Shown here in pieces: positions 1 through 8,888 of a DNA stretch of 64,000 nucleotides. This stretch comes from Adiantum capillus-veneris (Eukaryota > Streptophyta > Polypodiopsida > Polypodiales > Pteridaceae). The translations under genes were made by a program, and so were the position numbers. How positions within the stretch are numbered: the stretch's first letter is position 1; every line of letters begins with the position of its first letter. The notes under the pieces were generated by a model, which was not told where the DNA came from, ran no database searches, and saw nothing but the letters and a program-made list of their open reading frames with translations. Where the stretch lies: positions 88,754,587-88,818,586 of the forward strand of contig CM043966.1 of the NCBI GenBank assembly GCA_014529385.2, read 5' to 3'.

Positions 1-234
1 AGGGGTTACATTAGTGGGAGAGGGTGCGGGAGGGGGAGAGGTCTCCATCCGGTTAAATAGAGGCTCCGAGTGGAAACCCGTGTGAATAGCGCTTATGCTG
101 ATCGTGGGGCCGTCGTGTGAATATCACTTATGCTGAGTATTTACACGTGTCGAAGGGGAACAGTGCAAGACATCAACAGAGTCCATAGGTTGTCACTGCG
201 TCGTGCGAGATGACAGCGGCCGGTTGCAGCTACG

Positions 235-440
235 CCATGCGGGATGACAGTGGCCGCAAACTGTAACTGTCGGCCGTTACTGCGGCAGGTTGCAGCCTGT
301 GCGAGAAGAACCACGACAGGTTGCAGTCCGTGTGAGAAGAACCGCGGCAGCTATTGCAGCAGTCGGTAGCTCGTGCGAGAAAAAAACGACAGCTACTGCA
401 GGAAAAAAATCGGCAGTTGCTGCAGCAGTCGTGCCGTCTG
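235..440. repeat. degenerate tandem repeat (GGTTGCAG...GTGNGAGAAGAA)
   Basis: An imperfect unit of about 30-35 bp recurs: a core like CAGGTTGCAG, then a spacer, then GTGCGAGAAGAA. Copies are visible near 283-310, 317-345, 350-385 and 390-430. The short frames on both strands across it are low-complexity products of the repeat, not genes. Confidence 0.5.
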
Positions 441-1471
441 AGGGCCTGCTTTGTCTCCGTGGAGCAACTTGGTGACCCGTAGTATGATCCACGTTGCTGT
501 AGAACACTAGAGATTGTCTGTAGCTAAAGTGAGCGTACAACTTTTGAGGGCTCGCAGCTCGAGATTCTGTAGAAGCGTCAAGAGATAGGCCGGCTGTGGA
601 CTGTAAGGGCATCACCGTAGCTACATCAAGAGCCAAGCTTGCTGCGGTATGAGGTGGGTTGTATCATGGCATGGAAGCAGAGGTAAAGAGAGATGCTGAG
701 GATATGACCCTTGTCTAGAGGGGCCGGTTCATGAAGACCGTGTGTCACTTCTACTGTGAAGTCGAGGCAGTGTCGGAGAAGATGCAGCCGAAGATGATGT
801 GGCCTCCTATGTTGCAATGCCGAGGTGTTGCAGAAGAGGATACAATGCTAGTGTTGTGATTGCGAGACGGTGCCGAGGAGGATGCAACCCCCGATTGCAA
901 GGCGCGGCACCACTGTATACTGTGTGCTTTCCTGCTGCCTGCGCCGAGGCTGAATCTGAAGACGGATGTAGGAGAAGAGCGAGTAGAGACAGGTGTGCGC
1001 TGAGTGAGCAATAGACGAGTGCGTGCAATAGATGAGTGTGAGCTTGCAGAAAAGGAAAGCCCGAAACAGAGGCCGGTGTGAAAGGTGAGGAAAGCAATTG
1101 AGCAGAGGCTATGGGGAAGGCGGGGGGAATGATGAAGGTCTAGCTGTAATGGTGAGCGGAGTTGGGCTGAGAAGAGCTGAGGAGATGGTGAGGGGTGGCG
1201 AACCAGGTAGGTAGGATGGAGCTCGAGCGGGTGCGCAGAGAAGTGATGGTGTGATGTATGCAAAAGAGCTCTCGCAGCATGTGGCTATGGAAGGTAAGGC
1301 GAGCCGTGCGAAGAGGTTTAACGATCGCAGGAGGGAGGGATTCGAGGCACTTTTTAAATGTTGGCAAGAAAGGGAGAGTAAAAACGTAGTCAGAGCCGTC
1401 CAAAGTAAAAAAGGTTTAATTGGAAGGCTTGAGTACTAAGATTAAAGTGTGTTCCCGCAAGGAAAAGGCGC

Positions 1472-2073
1472 GGGGGGGGGGGGGGTAAAAAAGAGGAGAG
1501 GGGTAAAAGAAGCAAGTGCTACGTTGATCATCTTAGAGAGATCCAAGAAAAAAATCCTCTATAGCATAACTTATTCAAAAAAAAGAATAGGAAAATCATA
1601 GCGGGCGAGTCTTGCGAAGATAGAGATAAGAAGGGTGGGGAGGGTTAGGTTGGGGGGGGGGGGGGGGGGGGGGAGAATAAAAAAACACGAGTTTTACACC
1701 AAACGCATTTCCCTTGAATTAGCTCATCAGTGGTGCAAACCTTAGGTGGAAGGGGGGAGTATAAATAGGGGGGGCATGGTTCAAAAATCTCTACAGAGCC
1801 CCTGTAGTTAAAGTAGAATGGTGCCAATTGAAGGAGAGTTACTCCCTAATTCCTTTAGAAGGTACTCAATAAAGAGGGGGAGCTTGCAAGGGATGTACAC
1901 AAAAGGGAGGCTAATAAAGAGTGTACCAAAAAAGTAATGGAGGGTCAGGGGGTGTAATGGAGTTTAGAAGGAGGAGGCTAGAAGAGGTGGCAAGGATCAT
2001 GGATTTTTAAGATGAAGAATATATGGGGTGTAAGGTTTAAAAGAGAACGACCTTCGGGGGGGGGGGGGGGGGG
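1472..2073. repeat. three poly-G homopolymer runs
   Basis: Uninterrupted G runs lie at 1472-1485 (14), 1652-1673 (22) and 2056-2073 (18), each in a purine-rich context. Such runs can form G-quadruplexes and are prone to length error in sequencing, so the exact lengths are uncertain. Confidence 0.85.
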
Positions 2074-2375
2074 AAGGAAAGGGAAGGAAATGGAAATTAT
2101 GTGGGATTGGGTTTTTCTGAGAGGAAAGAGCCGAGATTTGGTGCATTGAGCCAACATACGATTGGTTTTGGGAGGTGTGCCAGCTCGGGATTAGCTTTGA
2201 GAAGATTAGAGAGAGGTTTGTTTATGGAGAGGGAGGGGTTAAGAGTGCGGGTGAGGGGTGAGAAAGGAATTTTTACAATGGTGGGTGGTGATTTGGTTTT
2301 GTGGTTTTTTTGTAGGAGAGAGGGTCTGGAGTGGTAAGAGATAAACCGAAAGCGTGCTTCCAAGAGAGGGGGAGG

Positions 2376-2740
2376 CAAAGGGAGCCAAAAAAGGGCCCAG
2401 TCTTGGCTATTGAAGGCTCTGAAGTTCCAAATTTGCTCATCACAAGGGAGCGGTTGAGACATTACAAACCGGTACTCTTCCTTCTGCTCATCTTCTGTGT
2501 CTAGCCAACGCAGGCCCTCTGAGCATCAATTTCCACGTTTTGCAAACACATCGTAGTTGGAAAATCTGGCGAAGAGCTAACCGAAAGAATACAAGTCGTT
2601 GGAACGGTAAGGAGTCGATCACATTGTTTGTTGGCTCTTACCGCCGCCTTCCTCCTCCTAACCCACCACCACAACATCGACTTTGTTCTCCGCCCACACG
2701 CACACCACTCAAAACATCTACCTTGGCTCTCTTTATCCAA
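2376..2740 (-). pseudogene. F-box protein pseudogene, copy 1, 5' part
   Basis: Read on the minus strand from the ATG at 2738-2740. The N-terminus (MDKESQGRCFEWCACG) is nearly the same as in the full-length copy at 32547-33869. After the residues RRRKAAV the frame shifts, so the F-box helices are no longer read. The frame recovers around 2500, and the segment starting MSQPLPCDEQIWNFRAF follows. Here the join reads through CGG where the other copy has a TAG stop. Homology ends near 2376, so the beta-propeller part is missing. F-box proteins normally bring substrates to SCF ubiquitin ligases; this copy cannot encode one. Confidence 0.75.
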
Positions 2741-3090
2741 TCCCTGAAGGACAGCACCTGCGCAGCTTTAGGACTGCTCTGCTCTCACCCCTCCACAAAG
2801 GCATCCAGTCTAAGTGCCCGGTATCGCTCTTTTCGTTGTTCTGCTGCCACATCGGTTGCGGTTGTGGCAACAGATGCCTGCCAAATACTTACCCTCTTGG
2901 GTGGATACGCCGCGGCATCCGCGTCCTCCCAAACCCTTCACTTCTGGGTCTTGTCCTCCTCCAATCTGCTTCCGCCTCCGCCGCCTGGCTATCATCTACT
3001 CTCCTCTTGGAAAAGAGGCCTAGCTCCCTAAAGATCAGCCCACCGGCACCCATGAACCTTATTTTTTTGCTTTCATCTCCTGGCTCGCAC
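2741..3090 (-). other. 5' flank of F-box copy 1
   Basis: This stretch is collinear with 33870-34215, upstream of the full-length F-box pseudogene. It has the same runs of CCTCCTAACCCACCACC, CGCCCACACGCACACCACTC and CATCCAGTCTAAGTGCC. It is probably the promoter and 5' leader of the family. Plus-strand open frames across it are shadows. The duplicated block therefore includes gene and flank, which argues for DNA-level duplication rather than retroposition. Confidence 0.55.
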
Positions 3091-3094
3091 TCTA

Positions 3095-3119
3095 TGTGTG
3101 TGTGTGTGTGAGTGTGTGT

Positions 3120-3155
<36 letters not shown>
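3095..3155. repeat. (TG)n followed by (GA)n microsatellite
   Basis: TG repeats at 3095-3120 run directly into GA repeats at 3123-3155. They lie immediately beyond the F-box 5' flank, where other F-box copies also carry GA-rich or microsatellite sequence. Confidence 0.9.
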
Positions 3156-3157
<2 letters not shown>

Positions 3158-3284
3158 GAATTGCTAACACCCTAGGTTGGGTTCACATTGGGGAGGTGGG
3201 AGAAACACTCCAAAAGTGATTTTCCAGTGGAAGAGTTGCAAAATGCATACATAGGTGCCCTGCCCATTTCTTTGCCTCCACCTC

Positions 3285-3590
3285 TTATGAACCCAGCCAT
3301 AGAGGGTGGAACAAAAGTGACTCTATTTTCTTTTGCCGCCTACTATGAAAATTGGACAGCGGTGGAACAAAGAGTGAAAGGAAGCAAAGTTTACTAATTG
3401 CATCAATAAACTGAAGTACAAACCATAACCCAAATATTTTGTTAAAATTAATGCATTGGCTACAAAGATCTAAGTTGAAGATGATGATGAATCCATTTCC
3501 TCTAAAGCCGCATTTCCAAAAATAGCTTGGACATGCATCCATGCTTGTTCTCTGTACATTGCTTGTCCAATACTCGGGTAATTGTGGGAT
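3285..3590 (-). mobile_element. Harbinger-like fragment, copy 1
   Basis: About 300 bp closely match 7752-8050, with the same blocks around GGTGGAACAAA, AAAGTTTACTAATTGCATCA and GATGATGATGAATCC. The frame is broken by many stops on both strands. It lies before F-box 3' sequence, as the Harbinger transposase at 31184-31909 does before F-box copy 2. This suggests part of the same transposon, perhaps the Myb/trihelix-type ORF1, but the family call rests on context. Confidence 0.4.
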
Positions 3591-3815
3591 ACACTAGAAT
3601 AGGAGGCAGGCTATGCTCGCAAGGTGGGTAATGAGCCCTTTCCACAGAAGACAGTACCTTGCACGAGCTATACAAAGCAAGTCACCACCACCCTACTGTC
3701 CTGGTCCCCCTTTCCATAGATAAAGCCCACATATGCCACCAGAGCCATGACCATCTTGGAGCAACGTAAGTTGTACCTGTCCCCATGGAAAGTTGCGACT
3801 GCTCATTTCCCTAAG
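3591..3815. other. spacer without recognisable feature
   Basis: I see no gene or repeat I can name. From about 3820 the sequence becomes homologous to the F-box 3' end. Confidence 0.4.
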
Positions 3816-3819
3816 TAAG

Positions 3820-4132
3820 GATCAGATGCATGCTTAACCTCGGCCTAGGCACCGAGATGGAGGCAAAGCTAGTTGACCTCCTCTCCCAGGGTAAGGAGTA
3901 GATGCATACTTAACCTCGGCCTATGCAGCCAAAGCTAGTTGCCCCCTCTTACGGGCTAAGAAATACAACCGGTCTTGGGCGATGTCATACACAAGCGACG
4001 GCCCGAATTGTCCCTGCAACTTCCCATCTTCAAACGTTATGTAGAAGAGGCTTCTCTCTGCAGACATGTTCACCACCCAATCGCCACAATCAAGCCCCTC
4101 CTAATGATGCTCAGGGTGCTTGCCACCTCCAC
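3820..4132 (-). pseudogene. F-box protein pseudogene, 3' fragment
   Basis: On the minus strand this matches the last ~240 bp of the full-length F-box pseudogene (32570-32820), including the regions encoding VYDIAQDRWYFFPW and the run before the stop. Small indels break the frame. A block of about 80 bp (GATGCATGCTTAACCTCGGC onward) is tandemly duplicated at 3825-3955 relative to the other copy. It is cut at 4132 by a solo LTR and its upstream exonic part is absent. Confidence 0.7.
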
Positions 4133-4261
4133 TATAACAAACTTGGACACCCCCAAGTCAAGATACAACAGAGATTCACTTCAAAACAGTTCACAATTCA
4201 CACTTGAGTCGACATGGCCTGACTTAGTTTCGTGCCTAGTGTAACAAACTACTGACGTGTC

Positions 4262-4515
4262 AAAACCCTTATTCTGTTGAAACCCTAACCCTAAAATCAA
4301 AAACCCTAATTTTTCCCAAAACCCTAATTCTACTGAAAACCTAACCCTAAAATCAAAAACCCTAATTTTGTTGAAACCCTAACCCTAAACTTAGAAACCC
4401 CAATTTTGCTCAAAACCCTAATTCTGCTAAAACCCTAATCCTAGAATCAGAGCCCCTAATTCTGCCCGAAACCCTAACTCTAAAATCAAAAATCCTAACC
4501 CTAACCTTAACCCCA
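4262..4515 (+). repeat. telomere-like AAACCCTAA array in LTR U3
   Basis: Repeated AAACCCTAA and ACCCTAACCCTAAAATC motifs, in a loose unit of about 50 bp separated by TTCTGC/TTTTG spacers. A matching array lies at 6650-6885 in the other LTR. The plant telomere unit is TTTAGGG, and AAACCCTAA is also the plant telo-box promoter motif. Being inside an LTR, this is not a chromosome-end remnant. Confidence 0.8.
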
Positions 4516-4841
4516 ACCCTGATTTGCTGATGTGGCGGGCTGACACGTGGCCTACTATACAGACACCTGCGTGATTTACGAAAAGCTGGCAGTTTTTTGG
4601 CTTTGCTTTTGGACCAAAAGCTTTTGAGTTTTAAAGGTTTTTTACTGTAACTGCTTTTCAGGCCAAGGGCCTTCAAATATGAGGCTATGGCTAATTCTCT
4701 GGCATGCTTCATGGGGAAGGTGCCGAGTCTGGAGTACCGTCTTGTACTATGTTGATGCAATATAAAGAGATACCGAAACGGGCGCCAAGGTTTGGGGCCA
4801 ATACTCTCTTGGGTGGAATTCTGCCACTCCGTGTCACGTGT

Positions 4842-4842
<1 letters not shown>

Positions 4843-4919
<77 letters not shown>
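4843..4919. repeat. (TC)n microsatellite in D 5' LTR
   Basis: About 77 bp of uninterrupted TC, transcribed as part of R/U5 if the TATA at 4761 is used. Open frames rich in Ser-Leu across it are artefacts. Confidence 0.95.
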
Positions 4920-4923
<4 letters not shown>

Positions 4924-4999
4924 CAGTTGTTATTTGAAGTGCTTAAAGTTGTTCACTCTGTTCTTTTCTATTGGCACGCCGGTGCCCGCCTTGTGACAG

Positions 5000-5011
5000 T
5001 GGTATCAGAGC
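5000..5011 (+). promoter_or_regulatory. primer-binding site of D
   Basis: TGGTATCAGAGC, the usual plant initiator-tRNA-Met primer site, one base after the 5' LTR end at 4998. Confidence 0.9.
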
Positions 5012-5097
5012 ATCAGGCGTGTGCTTTTTTGAAAGCATACCGGTCCTACAAAAGAGCAGACAAAGCTATTGATGGAAATCTTATTTGAGAGATCCAC

Positions 5098-5190
5098 TCA
5101 CTCCAACCCGGACCTAATAGCCACTCACTCCAACCCGGACCCAATAGCCACTCACTGCAACCCGAACCCAATAGCCACTCCCACCCTTAC
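5098..5190 (+). repeat. 27-bp tandem repeat in D internal region
   Basis: About three to four copies of CACTCACTCCAACCCGGACC followed by CAATAGC. A 61-codon frame crosses it (5069-5254) and contains THSNPDPIA repeats. The frame exists because 27 is divisible by three; I do not call it a gene. Confidence 0.7.
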
Positions 5191-5925
5191 TTCATTGCGC
5201 ATCGGGCGCGCTCTCGTCTTCACCGCTCATGTCTTACAAGGCATAAGCCATTAAGATCACTTGCAAAGAAGGATCCGATATTTGTTTCAAGTCACTGTTT
5301 TTCTCAAAAGCAGTGCCATGCAGATGTTGATGTCTACAGCTACCAAGCAGTACAGTCCAAGGACTTGGCAAGCTTTTAAGAAAAATTTTGCCCGAAGTTA
5401 TATGGTTTTTGACATCTTCCTTTGGAATGCAACTTTTGGCAGAGTGGGGTATCCTAAAATGCTTGCCATGGAAACCCTAGCAAATTATAACTTGAAGTTT
5501 CTCGACATCTCCCAGTAGATGTCTCTTCACGAGCAAATGACCTTGGAAATCTAGTGCGATTGCTATCTTGGGACTACCATTGCCGCCAACGAAAACACTG
5601 TTTGTCCAAGAGCTGATGGACCATGCTGTGCTCCGCCACGACCCTATGGAAGAAACATAACCCTAATTTTTGGTGCAGGTTTCAGGACGGAAAGTCAATC
5701 GACTTTTCGAGCTCGGCTGATGTTGAGATTGCTTTTTAAAGTTTGAATTTTGTCTGAGAATATGTTGATCTTGTTTGGAATTTGTTTGAAATGAATATGA
5801 TCTGTTTTGAACCTGTTTTGGTGCCGATTTAATTTGTTTGACTCTGGTTTGATACTGGTTTCAACGATTGGTGATTTTACTCCCGGGTGGAGTAGTGAAA
5901 AATGATGTTTGAGAATGCTTGTTCA

Positions 5926-6262
5926 TACTCATGGCCCGGACCCTTGTGGTTATTTGCGGGGGGAGTATTGAGTGATGTTTTTACTCATGGCCCGGACCCT
6001 TGTGGTTATTTACGGGGGGAGTATTGTTGCTGTTACTCATGGCCCGGACCTGGATGGTTATGCGGGAGGAGTATTAAGAAGTTTGAGCAATGGTTACTCT
6101 CAGCACCTCCAAACGACGCAGGCTGCGGTATGGGGGGCATTTGGTTGTAAAAGTCCTCTATATCTCATGGCCCGGACCTCTTTACGCTATTTGCGGGAGG
6201 AGTGAATGAGGGAGTCGTTGAACAACTCATGGCCCGGACTTGTATGGTTATTTGCAGGGGGA
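5926..6262 (+). repeat. five copies of a ~40-bp motif in D internal region
   Basis: Each copy begins ACTCATGGCCCGGAC, continues with TGGTTATTTGC and ends in a G-rich stretch (GGGGGGAGT or variants). Copies start near 5927, 5983, 6034, 6164 and 6227. The spacers between them are unrelated, so this is a conserved interspersed motif rather than a plain tandem array. Confidence 0.75.
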
Positions 6263-6591
6263 GTGTTCATCGACGGCTTTATGTTTCTATGTCTTGTAAC
6301 ATGCATATGTAAGCATTTGTGTTGCATTGTGATGTGCCAATTACTGAATATTCCTAATTGGATGAAATTGCCTAGGTATGTAATTTTAGTGCATCAAGAC
6401 ACCCGTGGAAAATCAGTACGGTCTGGGTGTGATGGCTAATTTTACTACGCCGGAATATCAAGAGTTCCGATCTGGACGAAAGGAGAAGCTAACTCATCAA
6501 TAAAAAGAGCAAACTGATTGTCCCTCGGAATGTCCCTCGGAATGACCCTCGGAAATTTTTGAGCTAACTTGAGTTGTTTTGCAGATATGCT

Positions 6592-6629
6592 GTAATCGCG
6601 GACGATTACTCTCCTTCAAGAAGGAAAGA
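6592..6629 (+). promoter_or_regulatory. palindrome and polypurine tract of D
   Basis: GTAATCG-CGGA-CGATTAC (6592-6609), a 7-bp stem with a 4-nt loop, then CTTCAAG and the purine run AAGGAAAGA that ends at the 3' LTR. The same arrangement precedes the 3' LTRs of A (30926-30964) and C. Confidence 0.8.
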
Positions 6630-7311
6630 TGTAACAAATTGCTGACGTGTCAAAACCCTACTTCTACTGAAACCCTAACCCTAAAATCAAAAACTCTAAT
6701 TCTGCCCAAAACCCTATTTTGTTGAAACCTTAACCCTAAAATCAGAAACCCTAATTCTGCTAAAACCCTAACCCTAAAATCAAAAACCCTAATTCTACCC
6801 AAAACCCTAATTCTACTAAAACCCTAACCCTAAAATCAAAAACCCTAGTTTTGCCCAAAACCCTAACCCTAAAATCAGAAACCCCAACCCTGATTTGCTG
6901 ACGTGGCGGGCTGACACGTGGCCTGCTATACGGACACCAACGCGATTTACGAAAAGCTGGCAGTTTTTTGGCTTTGCTTTTGGACCAAAAGCTTTTGAGT
7001 TCTAAAGGCTTTTTATTGTAACTTCTTTTTAGGCCAAGGGCCTTTAAAATATGAGGCTACGGCTCATTCTCTGGCATGCTTCCTGGAGAAGGTGTAGAGT
7101 CTGGAGTACCGGCTTGTACTATGTTGATGCAATATAAAGAAATACCGAAAGGGGCGCCAAGGTTTGGGGCCAATACTCTCTGGGGTGGAATTCCGCCACT
7201 CCGTGTCGCGTGTTGTCTCTATCTCTCTCTCTCAGTTCAGTTGTTATTTGAAGTGCTTAAAGTTGTTCAGTCTGTTCTTTTATATTGGCACGTGGTGCCC
7301 GCCTTGTGACA
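6630..7311 (+). repeat. 3' LTR of element D
   Basis: Collinear with 4240-4998, with TATAAAGA at 7133-7140. It carries only a short CT stretch near 7215-7233 where the 5' LTR has about 77 bp. The two LTRs also differ by scattered substitutions, so the insertion is not recent. Confidence 0.9.
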
Positions 7312-7751
7312 CCTAGAGATATTGGCCCCAGAGAGTGTCGCCTCTTTCAATATTTCTTTTTGTATTAATCTATGTTCAAAGTACAAGAGAGTGGGTAGGT
7401 GCTCACTCTCAGGCTCTACGTCCAGATGCTCTCAGAAGTGAGGCCCTGCCCACTTAGTTATTGTTACAAGGGATGCCCAAAAGCAGAGCCCCAAAATCAA
7501 AAGCTTCTTACTCAAAAGCATTGGGCCCAAAAGCTCTTAGAAATTAAAGCATTCAAGCCCCAAAAGCATCTCAATGCAAATCCAGGAAATCCATAAGGTT
7601 GTGTCAGTGTAAAAAGTGAAAATCTGTACAGCTGTCCGTACGCCTGCCACGTCAACATGTCAGCAGATTTTGCGCCGAAAAATCTAGGCTGCCACGTGTC
7701 TGCCGTACAGTGAGTGTCTGGGGTCTGTTGCCACGTCACCCGTTTGTGACA

Positions 7752-8287
7752 TACACCCCTCTTGAACCCAGCCATACAGGGTGGAACAAAAAGTGAAGCC
7801 TACGATGAACATTGGGCGGCAGTGGAACAAAGAGTGAAAGGAAGGAAAGTTTACTAATTGCATCAATAAACCGTAGTACAAACCATAATCCAAATATTTT
7901 ATTGAAATTAATGCGTTGTCTACAAAGATCTAAGTTGAAGATGATGATGAATCCATTTCCTCTAAAGCTGCATTTCCAAAAATAGCTTGGGCGTTCATCC
8001 GTGCTTACTCTCTGTACATTGCCTTTGTAATACTATCTTGTCTCTCCAACTCCAAGGTCACTGGTTTCCAAAAATATCTTGGGCATTCATCCGTGCTTGC
8101 TCTCTGTACATTGCCTTTGTAAATACTATCTTGCCTCTCCAACTCCAAGGTCACTGGCACCTCCTTCATCGCCGCCTTGAGCACGCTCCATAGCCTCCTC
8201 TAGTTCGACTTCGCGTGTTGCCCAAAGCTCCATCATGAATGCAGCATCTGCTCTTCAATCCTCTGTCGCACGCCCACCATGAAACAC
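7752..8287 (-). mobile_element. Harbinger-like fragment, copy 2
   Basis: Its first ~290 bp match 3285-3590. A 93-bp stretch (TTTCCAAAAATA...GGTCACTGG) is tandemly duplicated at about 7972-8158. On the minus strand, broken frames include MMELWATREVELEEAMERA and ARMNAQAIFGNAALEE, charged helical sequence as in a Harbinger ORF1, but too damaged to assign firmly. Element A begins at 8288. The transposase fragment on the same strand beyond A suggests that A interrupted one Harbinger copy. Confidence 0.4.
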
Positions 8288-8821
8288 TGTCACAAATTGA
8301 TGACGTGGTGGACAATCATGCTGCTGACGTAGCACTGTACGGACAGGATGACGTGGTAGAAGTACAGAACCCCGGATTTTGCGATGACGCGTTGACATGG
8401 CAGACCGTACAGACAGACCCGTAAAATGCAATGACAGTTGTATGGATTTTCTCTTTTTGTGCTGATGCTTTTTCTTGGCAGCTTTTGAATCTAATTACTT
8501 TAGAAACCAAATTTCTTTCAAGTTTAAGCTTTTGGGGCTGTGTTTTGGCATCCCTCTGTAAGAATAAAAGAAGCCTAAGGGCCTCACTTCTCAGAGCATC
8601 TGGATGTAGAGTCTAAGAGCCGAGGACCCGCGAGAGTTGTACTATGATCGAGCATTAATATAAAAGAAATACCGACAGGGGCGTTAGTCTTTGGGGCCAA
8701 TCTCTCTGGGCTCGGAACTACGCAGGGCCGTGTCGACTCAATTAAATTGTGAAGTATTTTAAGCGAATCTCTCTCTCGTGTCGCGATAGATTCTAGACTT
8801 GGGGTGCCTAACTTTGTTACA
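8288..8821 (+). repeat. 5' LTR of element A
   Basis: TGTCACAAATTG...TTGTTACA, 534 bp. U3 starts with three TGACGT boxes (8301, 8325 and 8349). TATAAAAG lies at 8659-8666, followed by AATACCGACAGGGGCG and TTTGGGGCCAATCTCTCT, a block shared with the D and C LTRs. Confidence 0.9.
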
Positions 8822-8822
8822 G

Positions 8823-8834
8823 TGGTATCAGAGC
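8823..8834 (+). promoter_or_regulatory. primer-binding site of A
   Basis: TGGTATCAGAGC, plant initiator-tRNA-Met type, one base after the LTR. Confidence 0.9.
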
Positions 8835-8888
8835 ACGGTGCCGATTTCTCTTCTATCGAGAAATCCGATCCTTCTTCTCGCGGCACCT

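Larger units (their letters stand above)
1..2340. other. unassigned region, no supported gene
   Basis: I found no convincing gene, RNA or recognisable transposon here. The open frames are short, overlap one another on both strands and match no family I know. The first kilobase is relatively GC-rich with GCAG-type repetition. From about 1440 the sequence becomes purine-rich with three long G runs. It may be old repeat sequence. Confidence 0.5.
4240..4998 (+). repeat. 5' LTR of element D
   Basis: Starts TGTAACAAAC and ends CTTGTGACA. It contains an array of AAACCCTAA-type motifs in U3, TGACGTGG and ACACGTGG boxes near 4528-4552, a TATA box TATAAAGA at 4761-4768 and a (TC)n tract at 4843-4919. 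It is longer than the 3' LTR mainly because of the TC tract. Confidence 0.9.
4240..7311 (+). mobile_element. non-autonomous LTR retrotransposon D (TRIM/LARD-like)
   Basis: A complete small element: 5' LTR 4240-4998, primer-binding site 5000-5011, 1.6 kb internal region, polypurine tract before 6630, 3' LTR 6630-7311. A perfect 5-bp target duplication CCTAG lies at 4235-4239 and 7312-7316. LTR ends are TG...CA. The internal region encodes no gag, protease, RT or integrase; it holds short tandem repeats. Its primer site, core promoter and pre-polypurine palindrome resemble those of autonomous elements A and C, so movement was probably supplied in trans by an A/C-type element (inference). Confidence 0.9.
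4133..7751 (-). mobile_element. solo LTR of the element C family, split by element D
   Basis: 4133-4239 and 7317-7751 together match the LTRs of element C (23291-23914 and 29213-29789), in the same orientation. The shared blocks include CAAGTCAAGA, GTGCCTAGAGATATTGGCCC, GTATTTCTTTTTGTATTAAT and the terminal TTTGTGACA. No internal retroelement sequence is present, so this is a solo LTR. Element D lies inside it with a perfect target duplication. The outer flanks tccac and tacac may be a diverged 5-bp target duplication. Confidence 0.8.

Noticed and set aside
2540-3111. Plus-strand 140-160 codon frames over the F-box region
   Set aside because: Shadows of the minus-strand F-box sequence and its CCTCC-rich flank; the same shadows occur at 33622-34180.
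4262-6885. Interstitial telomere from chromosome fusion
   Set aside because: The AAACCCTAA arrays fall at the same place in both LTRs of element D and again in C LTRs, with spacers. They are LTR sequence, not a telomere relic.
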